DNA of 64,000 nucleotides, taken from NCBI GenBank assembly GCA_019414205.1, contig DXML01000012.1:198360-262359 (forward strand). Reading direction: 5' to 3'. The position numbers and the translations under genes are program-made. This stretch comes from Collinsella sp. (lineage in GTDB: Bacteria; Actinomycetota; Coriobacteriia; Coriobacteriales; Coriobacteriaceae). Shown one piece after another: positions 43,171 to 52,308 of the stretch; positions within the stretch are counted from its first letter, which is position 1, and each line of letters starts with the position of its first letter. The notes below the pieces were generated by a model, which did no database searches, was not told the origin of the DNA, and was given only the letters and a program-made list of their open reading frames with translations.

Positions 43171-44772
43171 CTACGACGCCAGCGTGGCGATGACGGCTTC
43201 GTCGCCGGCGTATATGAGGGTGTTGCCATCGGGGATGATCGTTTGGCCTTCGCGCTTGAGCATCACGACGATGAACGGGTGCTTGCCCTGCGGCACGTCG
43301 CGCAGGCGCTGACCGGCCAGGCGACCGTGGGGCGTCACGGTGACCTCGCGCAGCGTAACCTCGGCACGCTCTTCGAACGTTGGGGCTGCCATCACCAGCA
43401 GATCGCCTTCTTGGATCACGGTGTCGCCATTGGGCAGTACCGGGTGCGCCCCGTCGCGCAGCACCAGGACCACGAGCATGTCGGTGGCGCTGCCAATGTC
43501 CGCGAGCGAGCGTCCTGCAAACGGATGTCCAGCGCCCACCTTGAGCTTTACAAACGACATGCCGTCTTCGTCGCGATAGTCGTTAAAGGTGCGGCGTACG
43601 TCGCCGGTCGCATCGATCATATCGAGCTTCTTCGCCACCGCCGGCAGCAGCGAGCCCTGCACCACAATGCTCGACACGGCAATCACAAACACCAGGTCAA
43701 ATAGGTCGTGTCCGCCGGGAACACCTGCCACCACGGCAAAGAGACTAAAGACGACCGAAGCTGCTCCGCGCAGACCCGCCCAGCTTACGAGCGCGACCTG
43801 GCGGGGGTTCGTCTTAAAGGGCGCCAGGAGCATGCCGACGGCGATGGGACGGCTCGCAAAGAGCATAAACGCCATGAGCGCCAGGCCCGGCAGCAGCATT
43901 TGCGGCAGGCGGGCGGGCGTCACGAGCAGGCCGAGCAAGAAGAAGATCGTCATCTCGGCCATCTCGGTGAGGGTGTCAAAGAAGTGCGCCAGCTCGACCT
44001 TGCCGGTGATGTCGCTCGCGCCCAGCACAATGCCGGCCAGGTACACGGCCAAAAAGCCGTTGCCGCCCAGGTAGCTCGGCAGCGCGTAGGCGACGATTGC
44101 CACGGCGAACAAAAAGATGGTCTGCGCGCCCTCGGCTGTTGCGCGTGCGCGTTCAATCAGGTGGCCCGCCGCCCAGCCGATGGCAAGGCCCAGGCCCACG
44201 CCCAGGATAATCTGCTTGGCCAGCAGTGTGGGAATGTTGATGTCGCCGCCGGCTGCGAGTGTGGCGAGCACGGCGGTGAGCATGTAGGCGACGGGGTCGT
44301 TGGAGCCCGATTCGACCTCGAGCAGCGAGTCGGTGCCGCCCCTCAGCGAAAGGCTGTGCTCGCGCAGAACGCTAAAGACGCTGGCCGCGTCGGTGGACGC
44401 CACAACCGATCCCAGCAGCAGGCCGCCGATCCAGTCGAAGCCCAGTACAAAGTGCGCGAACACGCCGGTAATGCCGGCAGTGATGACGACGCCGAGTGTG
44501 CTCAGCAGCACCGCAGGCGCGGCGACGGGTTTGGCGCGGTCGATGTTGGTGTTAAAACCGCCGTAGAACATGATGAACAGCAGCGCCGTGCTGCAGACGG
44601 TTTCGGTGAGCGCGTAGTCGCTAAAGTCGATGTGAGCCGGCCCGTTGACGCCCAACAGCATGCCGAGCGCGATAAAGATGAGCAGGGTGGGGAAGGGGAG
44701 TTTTTTGCCGACGGGCTTGATGGTCAGGCACAGAATAATAACGAGGCCGATAAAGAGAAGGATCTGGTTCAT
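43171..44772 (-). CDS. CPA1 cation/proton antiporter with RCK_C domains (NhaP2/CvrA-like)
   Basis: 533 residues. Twelve or so membrane helices cover residues 1-390; the ion-binding region reads GSVVASTDAASVFSVL and VESGSNDPVAYMLTA, the ND/TD pair of CPA1 antiporters. Two RCK_C-like modules follow in the cytoplasm (about 405-465, GAGHPFAGRSLADIGSATDMLVVLVLR; and 475-533, PHGRLAGQRLRDVPQGKHPFIVVMLKR). K+/H+ exchange is the usual activity of this architecture, regulated by ligand binding at the RCK_C domains. Single gene, with its promoter in the 250 bases before the metallophosphatase. Confidence 0.9.
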   Translation of the reverse strand: MNQILLFIGLVIILCLTIKPVGKKLPFPTLLIFIALGMLLGVNGPAHIDFSDYALTETVCSTALLFIMFYGGFNTNIDRAKPVAAPAVLLSTLGVVITAGITGVFAHFVLGFDWIGGLLLGSVVASTDAASVFSVLREHSLSLRGGTDSLLEVESGSNDPVAYMLTAVLATLAAGGDINIPTLLAKQIILGVGLGLAIGWAAGHLIERARATAEGAQTIFLFAVAIVAYALPSYLGGNGFLAVYLAGIVLGASDITGKVELAHFFDTLTEMAEMTIFFLLGLLVTPARLPQMLLPGLALMAFMLFASRPIAVGMLLAPFKTNPRQVALVSWAGLRGAASVVFSLFAVVAGVPGGHDLFDLVFVIAVSSIVVQGSLLPAVAKKLDMIDATGDVRRTFNDYRDEDGMSFVKLKVGAGHPFAGRSLADIGSATDMLVVLVLRDGAHPVLPNGDTVIQEGDLLVMAAPTFEERAEVTLREVTVTPHGRLAGQRLRDVPQGKHPFIVVMLKREGQTIIPDGNTLIYAGDEAVIATLAS

Positions 44773-45025
44773 GGATGGTGTCCGCTCCTGGGTGGTTGGC
44801 GTGGCACGGTCAGTTGTCTGCGGTTATTTGTACCCAAAGATGGTGGGTTTATGGGGTTGGATTGCGGGCGTGTGCGATATCGTCATAGACGGCTGCCGTC
44901 TTTGCCTCTGCTCGGAAACCCTTTCCAGCTTTATTGCAACGGAGTACAATGGGTAACGTTTAAGTTCAACTTGAAGTTTTAGTTGCGGTTCCGGGCTTCG
45001 GTCGCAAGGTAGGGAAAGGCGTTCC

Positions 45026-45865
45026 ATGGCGATCTATGTGACATCTGATGCTCACGGACACGTGCATGCGCTTGACGAGGCCCTGTCTAAGATCTCGTTG
45101 ACGTCCGACGACACGCTGTACGTGCTGGGCGACATGATCGATCGCGGGCCCGATCCGGTCGGCGTTATTAAGCTCGTGCGCTCGCTGCCCAACGCCCGCG
45201 TGCTCAAGGGTAATCACGAGCAGATCATGCTCGATGCCATCATTGGCCAGGATCCGCTCGATGCCGAGACCTGGGATATCAACGGTGGCTGGACGACGCG
45301 CGAGCAGCTCAACGACATGGAACTTGAGGCATACGAGGAGCTCGTGCGATGGATGGCCGCGCTGCCGCTCTACGCGGTGGCCGAGACCGAGGAGCGCCCG
45401 TATCTGCTGGTACATGCTGGAATCGAGATGAAGGCGGCGCGCGCGTTTTTGCTTGAGCATGGCGTCGATTGTGCCGATGGCGCTGGAGCGGTGGGTGCCG
45501 ATCGCGAGCTGCTACAGCAGATGCTCGCGGTGCAGTCGTCCGATGACCTGTTGTGGATTCGTCACGGCTATTGGGATGTGCCGACGGGGTTGCTTTCTGC
45601 CGAGGGCAAGGGTCCGGTCGTGGTGAGCGGCCACACGCCAACGGTGTCGCTCGGGCGTTATTGCGAGGTAGGCGGCCTGGCGGGACTCGACGAGGAGTCG
45701 GGACGCGGACAGATTGTGCGCCTGGGTGGCGAGAATACCGCCGGCGTTCCCGATCGCATCGACATCGACTGTGCCGCCGCCACCGGCTCCGAGTTCGGCC
45801 GCGTGGGCATCCTGCGCCTGGACGACGGGGCAGAGTTCTACGCAAATATCAACCCTGGAGAATAA
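45026..45865 (+). CDS. Metallophosphatase, serine/threonine phosphatase-like
   Basis: 279 residues. Motifs in order are TSDAHGHVHAL (Asp, His), LGDMIDRGPD (Asp), LKGNHEQIMLD (Asn-His-Glu), LLVHAG (His) and VVSGHTPTV (His), the complete two-metal site of PPP-family phosphatases, close to bacterial PrpA/PrpE or diadenosine-tetraphosphatase-like enzymes. Cytosolic. AGGGAAAGG precedes the start. Monocistronic. The true substrate, protein or nucleotide, is not decided by sequence. Confidence 0.87.
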   Translation: MAIYVTSDAHGHVHALDEALSKISLTSDDTLYVLGDMIDRGPDPVGVIKLVRSLPNARVLKGNHEQIMLDAIIGQDPLDAETWDINGGWTTREQLNDMELEAYEELVRWMAALPLYAVAETEERPYLLVHAGIEMKAARAFLLEHGVDCADGAGAVGADRELLQQMLAVQSSDDLLWIRHGYWDVPTGLLSAEGKGPVVVSGHTPTVSLGRYCEVGGLAGLDEESGRGQIVRLGGENTAGVPDRIDIDCAAATGSEFGRVGILRLDDGAEFYANINPGE

Positions 45866-45872
45866 CCTTGTT

Positions 45873-45894
45873 CCGCCGTTCTACCGAACGGCGG
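45873..45894. terminator. Hairpin after the metallophosphatase gene
   Basis: CCGCCGTTC-TACC-GAACGGCGG lies 8 bases after the stop but has no following T-run. It could still end transcription or protect the 3' end. The rest of 45895-46060 shows nothing recognisable. Confidence 0.5.
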
Positions 45895-46060
45895 TCACGT
45901 TGACGCTGCGCAGCCCCGAAGCACCCCATCTTGTCGCTCAAACCGTCGCTCGCGTACAGAAGTACGCGTCGCTCCTCTTTCGCGCCAACCTGGGGCACTT
46001 CGAGACTGCTCGCTGTCGGTGCCTAAACATCGACGTTTCTTTTCTTCAAATTGATTCGAA

Positions 46061-47383
46061 TTAGGCGCCGTACGGGTTCCGGTCGCGCTCGATGCGCTGG
46101 CGGATGTGGGCGTACTCGATAATCAGCAGCACCAGGAGTAGGGCCATGATGGCTAGGTAGCTCACCACAGCGCCCATCAGACCCAGCAGGTTGATCAGAA
46201 TCACCGGGAGCACTACGCTTACGGCGAAGCAGATCAGGTAAATCTTGGTGACGTCGCCGGCGTGGCGCAGTACCGTGATGATGGCATAGATAAAGTCGAT
46301 GGCCGCGGTAATGCCGCCGGCGACGACCATTAGCAGCGCCAGCGTGCGGTAGCGCTCAAAGTTGAGGCCGTACATAAAGCTCATGAGGGGGATGCCGGGG
46401 CCTGCCATAAATGCGGCGCACGCGCCGGTGATGACCACGATCAGCGCCATAACGGCAACAATAATCAAGTCAAAGCGGCGACGCTTGCGCGGATTCGCCC
46501 AAATGCTCGACAGACGCAGGAGCTGCGGTTTATAGATAAATCCAATGCTCAACAAAATGGCCTGCGCTGGAAAGAACAGGGCATTAAAGTACAGCTGATA
46601 CTTGTAGGCCAGCGTGCCTTCCATCACGAATTTGGGCATGCTCTCGATGAGGTTGAACAGGAACAGCGCACCAAAGAGCGGGGCGCACTGGATAAACAGG
46701 TGGCCGAGCTCGCGCAGGCTCACGCGGCGCGATTTTTCGGTCTCGAGCAGGGCGAGAGGCGCGGTGACCAGCACGAGCGAGGCAATCGCGGCGATGCCCA
46801 TGGCCATGGCCGCGATGGGCATGCTGCGCGTAAGGAACAGCGCCATGCTAAAGACCACGATGACGCCGACGGAGCGCAGCGTTTGGCTCATGCCGGCCAG
46901 GTAGAGTTTATCGGCCTGCTGCAGGCGGCCTTCGTACACGTCCGCCACGCCGTCGATCACCTTATACAGGTAGACGCCCAAGCCGATCGTGGCCATCTGC
47001 GCATCGTAGCCGCGGGCGCTACTGTATACCAGGCCGCATGCCAGCGCGAGCGCTCCGCAGAGCCAGCGGTTGAGCTGGTAGGAGGCAAAGGACGTCTTTT
47101 CGTTGATGTCCGAGACCTGGAAATTGCGCACGCCGTAGTTGCACGCGATCATGATGAGCGTGCCGGTGACAAAGGCGATGGAGAATTTGCCTGCTTCTTC
47201 GGCGCCCACGAGCTGCGCAGACACGATGGTGAGCAGCGGAAACGCCAAGCCCCATACGGCGGTGCCCAGGGTATTCCAAAGGTAGTCGCGACGGGTGGCG
47301 TGATCTTCGTACTCGGCTTCTTGCGTGGAGAAGCCGCCGCCGTAGACGGCTCCGAGCAGGCGGTTCCACCAGGCATTGACCAT
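46061..47383 (-). CDS. Polysaccharide/lipid flippase (MOP superfamily, Wzx-like), 5' part likely frameshifted
   Basis: 440 residues from ATG 47383 with about 12-14 membrane helices. The first conserved block RRDYLWNTLGTAVWGLAFPLLTIVSAQLVGAEEAGKFSIAF is the usual N-terminal segment of polysaccharide-exporting flippases. ATG 47383 has no ribosome site. A second frame starts at TTG 47634, behind AAAGGA, with MSITPLDSIRRAIARRNG and stays gene-like until about 47450, while the flippase frame opens only after a TAA near 47455 and reads RRDRQPGPIHRMVN. One missing or extra base between about 47400 and 47455 would join them. So the gene may span 46061-47634 and be broken or mis-sequenced. Confidence 0.78.
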   Translation of the reverse strand: MVNAWWNRLLGAVYGGGFSTQEAEYEDHATRRDYLWNTLGTAVWGLAFPLLTIVSAQLVGAEEAGKFSIAFVTGTLIMIACNYGVRNFQVSDINEKTSFASYQLNRWLCGALALACGLVYSSARGYDAQMATIGLGVYLYKVIDGVADVYEGRLQQADKLYLAGMSQTLRSVGVIVVFSMALFLTRSMPIAAMAMGIAAIASLVLVTAPLALLETEKSRRVSLRELGHLFIQCAPLFGALFLFNLIESMPKFVMEGTLAYKYQLYFNALFFPAQAILLSIGFIYKPQLLRLSSIWANPRKRRRFDLIIVAVMALIVVITGACAAFMAGPGIPLMSFMYGLNFERYRTLALLMVVAGGITAAIDFIYAIITVLRHAGDVTKIYLICFAVSVVLPVILINLLGLMGAVVSYLAIMALLLVLLIIEYAHIRQRIERDRNPYGA

Positions 47384-47736
47384 GCGGTGGATGGGGCCGG
47401 GCTGGCGATCGCGCCGCGGCGACGGCGTGTGGCCTGGCTGCTGTTGGGACCGCCAGCGTTACGCTGGCTCAGCTCTTGGATTCGTGCGAGCTCCTCGGCG
47501 GTGTGCGATGCGGGGAACTGGCCGTTCTCGATGCGTCCGCCCTGCCCGTGCGCCCCGTCCGATACGGTGGGGTCGGCGACGCCATTGCGGCGGGCGATGG
47601 CGCGGCGAATGCTATCGAGGGGCGTGATGCTCAAAGCGGAGTCCTTTCTATTGCTGCGCTCTAGTATAGACGCGACGGTGTTCGCTCGTGTTTTTGAACA
47701 GGCTGTTCAATAATTTCGGCGGTGCCATTCAGCAGT

Positions 47737-47873
47737 CGGCAATTAGGGACGTTCCTTATGTGCCGGCACTTTGGGAACGTCCCTAAGTGCCGGCATCCGG
47801 GGACGCTCCTTGGTTGTTGCCTGTTCAAGAGTGTCCCCAACGACTAGTCGTTTAAGAACGTCCCCAATGACTA
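47737..47873. repeat. Compound array of GGGGACGTTCC repeats
   Basis: It contains CGGCAATTAGGGACGTTCC, TGCCGGCACTTTGGGAACGTCCC, TGCCGGCATCCGGGGACGCTCC and two inverted units (GTGTCCCC, AACGTCCCCAATGACTAG). The first two copies face each other. It is the longest copy of this repeat family in the window. Confidence 0.7.
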
Positions 47874-48013
47874 GGCCGCTTGCGTGCGATTTTTGACCGT
47901 TGGGCGGGCGCTTCGCCGTTGCCGCAAAAACGTTTTTGCATATCGGGTACAACGGGCTTTACGTGAGTAAAGTGCGCGCCGCGCCCACGTGTCGCGTTTT
48001 TAAAGGAGGCCCC

Positions 48014-49684
48014 ATGTCTGGTGTTACCCCTGCAGAAGTTCTGTCCAACTTTGGCATTGCGCTGGTCGAAGACCCCGCCGAGAACCAGCCCCGCCTGCTG
48101 GTTGACCTGCCGGCAGCCGAGCTCGTCGAGCACGCCATCCGCCGCAACGAAGGCCGCATGGCCTCCAACGGCGCACTGGTGATCGAGACGGGAGAGCGCA
48201 CTGGCCGCTCGCCCAACGACCGTTTTATCGCCGACACGCCCGACGTGCACGACAAGATCGCCTGGGGCGCCGTCAACCGCCCTCTGTCTGTCGAGAGCTA
48301 CGAGGCCATCAAGGCCGGCATTGTCGACTACCTCAACGAGCGCGACGTGTTCGTCACCCGTGGCATGGCAGGCGCCGACCGCAACCACACGCGTCGACTG
48401 CTCGTTGCCTGCGAGCGTGCCAGCCAGGCACTCTTTATTAAGCAGATGCTCGCCCGCCCGCTCGCCCGCGAAATCGCGCGCACCGGCGAGCCCGACTTCT
48501 GCGTACTCGCAGCGCCCGGTTACCAGTGCGACCCTGCCATCAAGGGCCTCAACTCCAGCGCCGCCGTGGTCATCAACTTCCAGGAACGCGTGATTCTGGT
48601 CGCCGGCACCGGCTACTCCGGTGAGATCAAAAAGTCGATCTTTAGCGTCATGAACTACCTGCTGCCCGTCGAGGACGACGTGCTGCCCATGCACTGCTCG
48701 GCCAGCATGGATCCCGTCACGCACGAGACCGCCGTGCTCTTTGGCCTGTCTGGCACCGGCAAGACCACGCTTTCGGCCAATCCCACGCGCCTGCTGATCG
48801 GCGACGACGAGCACGGTTGGTCCGACATGGGCATCTTCAACATCGAGGGTGGCTGCTACGCCAAATGCGAGGGCCTGGACGCGTTCCACGAGCCCGAGAT
48901 CTTCAACGCCGTCCGCTTGGGCGCGATCTGCGAAAACGTGGTGCTCGACGAGAGCCGCAAGCCCAACTACGATGACGTCTCGGTCACGCACAACACGCGC
49001 GTGGCCTACCCTGTGGAGCACATTCCCAACGCGTGGACCAAGGGCATGGGCACCACTCCGAGCGTCGTGCTGTTTTTGACCTGCGACGCCTTTGGCGTGC
49101 TGCCGCCCATCTCGCGCCTGACGGCCGACGCCGCCATGTATCACTTCGTGACGGGCTTTACGGCCAAGATCCCCGGCACCGAGGTCGGCGTCACCGAGCC
49201 CACGCCCACGTTCTCTTCGCTGTTTGGCGAGCCGTTTATGCCGCTCGACCCCATGGTCTATGCCAAGATGCTCGGTGAGCGCATCGCCGACGGCCGCACG
49301 CGTGTGTACCTGGTCAACACCGGCTGGATTGGCGGCGGCTACGGCGTGGGCCATCGCATCGAGCTTGCCTACACGCGCGCCCTGGTGGCCCGCGCCCTCG
49401 ACGGTACCATCGAGGACAGCGAATTCGTGCATGACGATATCTTTAACGTTGACATTCCCACCACGTGCCACGGCGTGCCCGACGGCATCCTGGTGCCGCG
49501 CCAGTACTGGCAGAGCACCGCGCGCTACGACGAGGCGGCGCACAACTTGGCCGTGATGTTCGAGGAGAACTTCGAGAAGAAGTACTCGCACCTGCCCGAG
49601 TCCGTGAAGGCCGCCGGTCCGCACGCTCAGGTGCACGCCGACGTCCGTCATCGCGGCCGCGGCCTGCTGGGACTCCGACACTAG
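48014..49684 (+). CDS. pckA: Phosphoenolpyruvate carboxykinase (ATP)
   Basis: 556 residues from ATG 48014, with AAAGGAGG upstream; a longer frame runs into repeat DNA. It converts oxaloacetate plus ATP to PEP (or the reverse, CO2 fixing, in anaerobes). ERTGRSPNDRFI is the substrate-binding Arg region, GLSGTGKTTLSANP the kinase P-loop, and GDDEHGWSDMGIFNIEGGCYAK the metal-binding region. PLDPMVYAKMLGERI and GWIGGGYGVGHRIEL are also diagnostic. In Coriobacteriia it probably works in fermentation at the PEP-oxaloacetate node. A terminator-type repeat follows. Confidence 0.95.
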   Translation: MSGVTPAEVLSNFGIALVEDPAENQPRLLVDLPAAELVEHAIRRNEGRMASNGALVIETGERTGRSPNDRFIADTPDVHDKIAWGAVNRPLSVESYEAIKAGIVDYLNERDVFVTRGMAGADRNHTRRLLVACERASQALFIKQMLARPLAREIARTGEPDFCVLAAPGYQCDPAIKGLNSSAAVVINFQERVILVAGTGYSGEIKKSIFSVMNYLLPVEDDVLPMHCSASMDPVTHETAVLFGLSGTGKTTLSANPTRLLIGDDEHGWSDMGIFNIEGGCYAKCEGLDAFHEPEIFNAVRLGAICENVVLDESRKPNYDDVSVTHNTRVAYPVEHIPNAWTKGMGTTPSVVLFLTCDAFGVLPPISRLTADAAMYHFVTGFTAKIPGTEVGVTEPTPTFSSLFGEPFMPLDPMVYAKMLGERIADGRTRVYLVNTGWIGGGYGVGHRIELAYTRALVARALDGTIEDSEFVHDDIFNVDIPTTCHGVPDGILVPRQYWQSTARYDEAAHNLAVMFEENFEKKYSHLPESVKAAGPHAQVHADVRHRGRGLLGLRH

Positions 49685-49700
49685 CGTTGCTTCAGACCCA

Positions 49701-49740
49701 AAAACCACCATAAAGGGGACAGGCACCTTTGTGGTGGTTT
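49701..49740. repeat. CCACAAAGG terminator-like repeat, copy 2
   Basis: AAAACCACCATAAAGG and CCTTTGTGGTGGTTTT flank GGACAGGCA. It follows pckA by 16 bases and ends in T's. Confidence 0.8.
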
Positions 49741-49912
49741 TACTCGCGCGGATGACTCGGGTTACAATACGCCTGACATATTGCCCCCTTCTCCGGATGG
49801 GGGCAGCGTAAGCGCTCTTGTGGCGGCACCGTAGGACTTTGAAGGTGGCCGTCGTAAGGGCGCTTTTTGTTTAGGCGCCCTCGCTCGGGCGCGCACGATG
49901 AAGGGAGAGCGC

Positions 49913-50632
49913 ATGAAGAGCTTTATTGCCGAGGATTCGTTTTGGGAGCTATTTCCGCAGGCGGCTGTCGGTGTTGTGGTCGTAAAGGGCATGAAGCCCG
50001 CGGCTCAGATTCCTCAAGAGGACGTGGACGCGATTGCGGCGTTGCTCGACCGCGCCAATATCGACGCGGAGCGTCATCTGACCAGCGATACTATCAGCGA
50101 GAACGCACCGGTCAAGGCATGGCGCGAGGCTTATCGGCTGTTCAAGACCAAAAAGGGCGCGCGTTGCTCAATTGAGAACCTGCTCAAGCGCGTGCTCAAG
50201 GGCAAACCGGTGGGCCACATTACGCCCGCGGTGGATATCTACAACACGGTGTCGCTGACCTACGCGCTGCCCGTTGGCGGCGAGGACCTGCATGCGATTG
50301 AGGGGGATCTTCGCTTGAAGGTGACTGACGGCGGCGATGCGTTCCTGCCACTTGGCGAGGAAACGGATGACCCGACGCTGCCCGGCGAGCTCGCCTACAT
50401 CGATGATGCGGGCGCCGTATGCCGCTGCTGAAACTGGCGCGATGGCGTTCGCACGGCGCTGTCCGACGATTCGGCCGATGCATTCCTGGCGATTGAGTGC
50501 GTGGAGCCCGAGCAGATGGGGGATTGCCAGGCTGCCGTTGATCGTCTCGCCGAGCTGCTCGAGCGCTATCTGGGAGCGACGGTTGTCGTTAAGACGCTTG
50601 TGACCCGCGACAATCCCTGCGTGGAACTGTAG
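49913..50632 (+). pseudogene. B3/B4 tRNA-editing-domain protein, interrupted by UGA
   Basis: Reading from ATG 49913 (GGGAG upstream) the frame gives 172 residues of a B3/B4 domain protein (related to the PheT editing domain), with RCSIENLLKRVLKGKPVGHITPAVDIYNTVSLTYALPVGG, then ICRC-like VCRC and TGA at 50429-50431. The same frame continues as NWRDGVRTALSDDSADAFLAIECVEP...VTRDNPCVEL to TAG 50632, the expected C-terminal region. Homologues read WNWR here, so TGG has become TGA. A truncated 172-residue product is possible but lacks about 65 residues of the fold. A selenocysteine reading is not supported. Confidence 0.75.
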
Positions 50633-50660
50633 CGACGCCTGCGGATCATGTTCGCCGGTC

Positions 50661-50700
50661 AAAACCACTACAAAGGCGCCTGTCCCCTTTGTGGTGGTTT
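50661..50700. repeat. CCACAAAGG terminator-like repeat, copy 3
   Basis: AAAACCACTACAAAGG and CCTTTGTGGTGGTTT flank CGCCTGTCC, followed by TTTATG. The loop is the reverse complement of that of copy 2, so the repeat lies in the opposite orientation. Confidence 0.8.
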
Positions 50701-50805
50701 TTATGTTGATGGGTTAACAAATGGGATATTTGGGTATGGGTGTTGCCTTGTGCGGCTAAGATGTTTACCCGTTAGCATCATGCAAGCGAAAGGCGGTCGT
50801 CTCCC

Positions 50806-51255
50806 ATGCAGCAGAACGACGAGACACGTTTCGAGGACTTTGTCGGACTGATCAGCGGGCTCTACAAGGAGATCCAGCGCATTAAGACATCCGAGGGCGC
50901 AAGGCTGGGCCTCAAGGGCTCCGACGTTATGTGCCTGTACTATCTTGAGCGCAGCAAGGACGGCCTGACTGGCGCTGACCTGGCTCGCATGGCAGGCGTG
51001 ACCCGTGCCGCCGTCTCGCGCACGCTCGCGCATCTGGAGGAGGGCGGCTACGTCGAGGTCGACGACTCGGGTGATGCAGCCGTTAAGTATCGTGCCCCGG
51101 TGCGCCTGACCGCTCTGGGCGGCGAGAGCATGAGCGAGGCGGACCGCATCATTCGCGAGGTGCTCGACACCACCGGTAAGGCTATGGGTGTGGAGCAGCG
51201 CGAGCAGATGTATGCGTCGCTACGTACGATTCTCAACACCCTGCGTGAGATCTAA
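50806..51255 (+). CDS. MarR-family transcriptional regulator
   Basis: 149 residues. Helical dimerisation ends flank a winged helix with LTGADLARMAGVTRAAVSRTLAHLEEGGYVEVDDSGDAAVKYRAPVRLT. Length and layout are typical of MarR proteins, which bind small ligands or sense stress. CGAAAGGCGG precedes the ATG. It is followed on the same strand by the DegV-family gene after 119 bases, which may be a target; no palindromic operator stands out. Confidence 0.85.
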   Translation: MQQNDETRFEDFVGLISGLYKEIQRIKTSEGARLGLKGSDVMCLYYLERSKDGLTGADLARMAGVTRAAVSRTLAHLEEGGYVEVDDSGDAAVKYRAPVRLTALGGESMSEADRIIREVLDTTGKAMGVEQREQMYASLRTILNTLREI

Positions 51256-51374
51256 GGCCGCCAAGGCATTTGCTTCCCATTAAAAACTGCATAGTCCCGT
51301 TTGAGCGCGTATGCCGTGCCGGGGCATTGCTGTCAAAATTCCCCGCGCGGGACCTGCGCAAGAAAGGATTCGTT

Positions 51375-52229
51375 ATGTCCGTCCGCATTATTACCGATTC
51401 CGCAAGCGATATGTCGCCGGCGGAGCACCCCGCTCTGCGTGTTCTGCCGCTGTCCGTCACCTTTGGCACCGATGTGTATATGGATGGCGTCGACATCGAT
51501 CACCAGCGCTTTTACGAGATGCTTGTGGAGCGCGATGAGCTGCCCAAGACCGGTCAGGTCAACCCGTACGCCTTTTCGCAGGCGATTGCCGAAGCGCGTG
51601 AGGCCGGCGATGAGGCCGTGATTATTACCGTGGGCGCCAAGCTCTCGGGCACCAACCAGAGTGCTCGTACGGCACTTGCCGAGGCGCCGGGCGGCGACAT
51701 GTTCGTCGTGGACAGCAATAACGTGACCTTGGGCGAGCGCGTGCTGGTCGAGTATGCGCTGCGCCTGGTGGACGAGGGCCAGGGCGCGGCTCAGGTTGCG
51801 GCGGCTGTCGAGGCCGTGCGCGACCGCGTGGTCGTCATCGGCCTGCTCGAGACGCTGGAGTACCTGGTGCGCGGCGGTCGCCTGTCTGCTGCGGCCGGTG
51901 CCGTGGGTACGCTGCTCAACGTAAAGCCCGTGGTGGCTGCCGAGGACGGTCTGATCGTGCAGCTGGGCAAGGCGCGCGGTTCCAAGAACGGACGTAACCT
52001 GCTCAACCAGAAGGTCGAAAAGGCGGGCGGCATCGACTTTTCCATGCCGCTGGCGCTCGGCTATACGGGCCTTTCGGATGCGGTGCTCAAGAAGTATATC
52101 GAGGACAGCGCGGCACTGTGGGCTGGCCACACCGAGGGCGAACTGCCCGTTCACACCATCGGCGCCACCATCGGCACCCATGTAGGCCCCGGCGCCGTAG
52201 CCGTAGCCTTCTTCCAGCCCGTTAACTAG
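51375..52229 (+). CDS. DegV-family fatty-acid-binding protein
   Basis: 284 residues from ATG 51375, with AGAAAGGA upstream. IITDSASDMSP opens the family, SGTNQSARTA and the EYLVRGGRLSAAAGAVGTLLNVKPVV block form the lipid-binding core, and the C-terminus has IGATIGTHVGPGAVAVAF. DegV/FakB proteins bind fatty acids and present them to the FakA kinase for phosphorylation; fakA is not in the window. Cytoplasmic. Confidence 0.93.
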   Translation: MSVRIITDSASDMSPAEHPALRVLPLSVTFGTDVYMDGVDIDHQRFYEMLVERDELPKTGQVNPYAFSQAIAEAREAGDEAVIITVGAKLSGTNQSARTALAEAPGGDMFVVDSNNVTLGERVLVEYALRLVDEGQGAAQVAAAVEAVRDRVVVIGLLETLEYLVRGGRLSAAAGAVGTLLNVKPVVAAEDGLIVQLGKARGSKNGRNLLNQKVEKAGGIDFSMPLALGYTGLSDAVLKKYIEDSAALWAGHTEGELPVHTIGATIGTHVGPGAVAVAFFQPVN

Positions 52230-52239
52230 CCCACCTGCC

Positions 52240-52279
52240 AAAACCACCACAAAGGGGACAGGCACCTTTGTGGTGGTTT
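52240..52279. repeat. CCACAAAGG terminator-like repeat, copy 4
   Basis: AAAACCACCACAAAGG and CCTTTGTGGTGGTTT flank GGACAGGCA, after the DegV gene. Same orientation as copy 2. Confidence 0.82.
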
Positions 52280-52308
52280 ATGCTATTCCGGGTGGAAGGG
52301 AGCGAGCA

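Noticed and set aside
47852..49726. 624-codon minus-strand frame over pckA
   Set aside because: Antisense shadow of a highly conserved gene; composition (Val/Gly/Asp/His) reflects the reverse reading of GC-rich codons.
50429..50431. UGA in the B3/B4 gene as selenocysteine
   Set aside because: Homologous position is Trp in a WNWR motif, no selenocysteine insertion element is apparent directly downstream, and no selenoprotein machinery is in the window.
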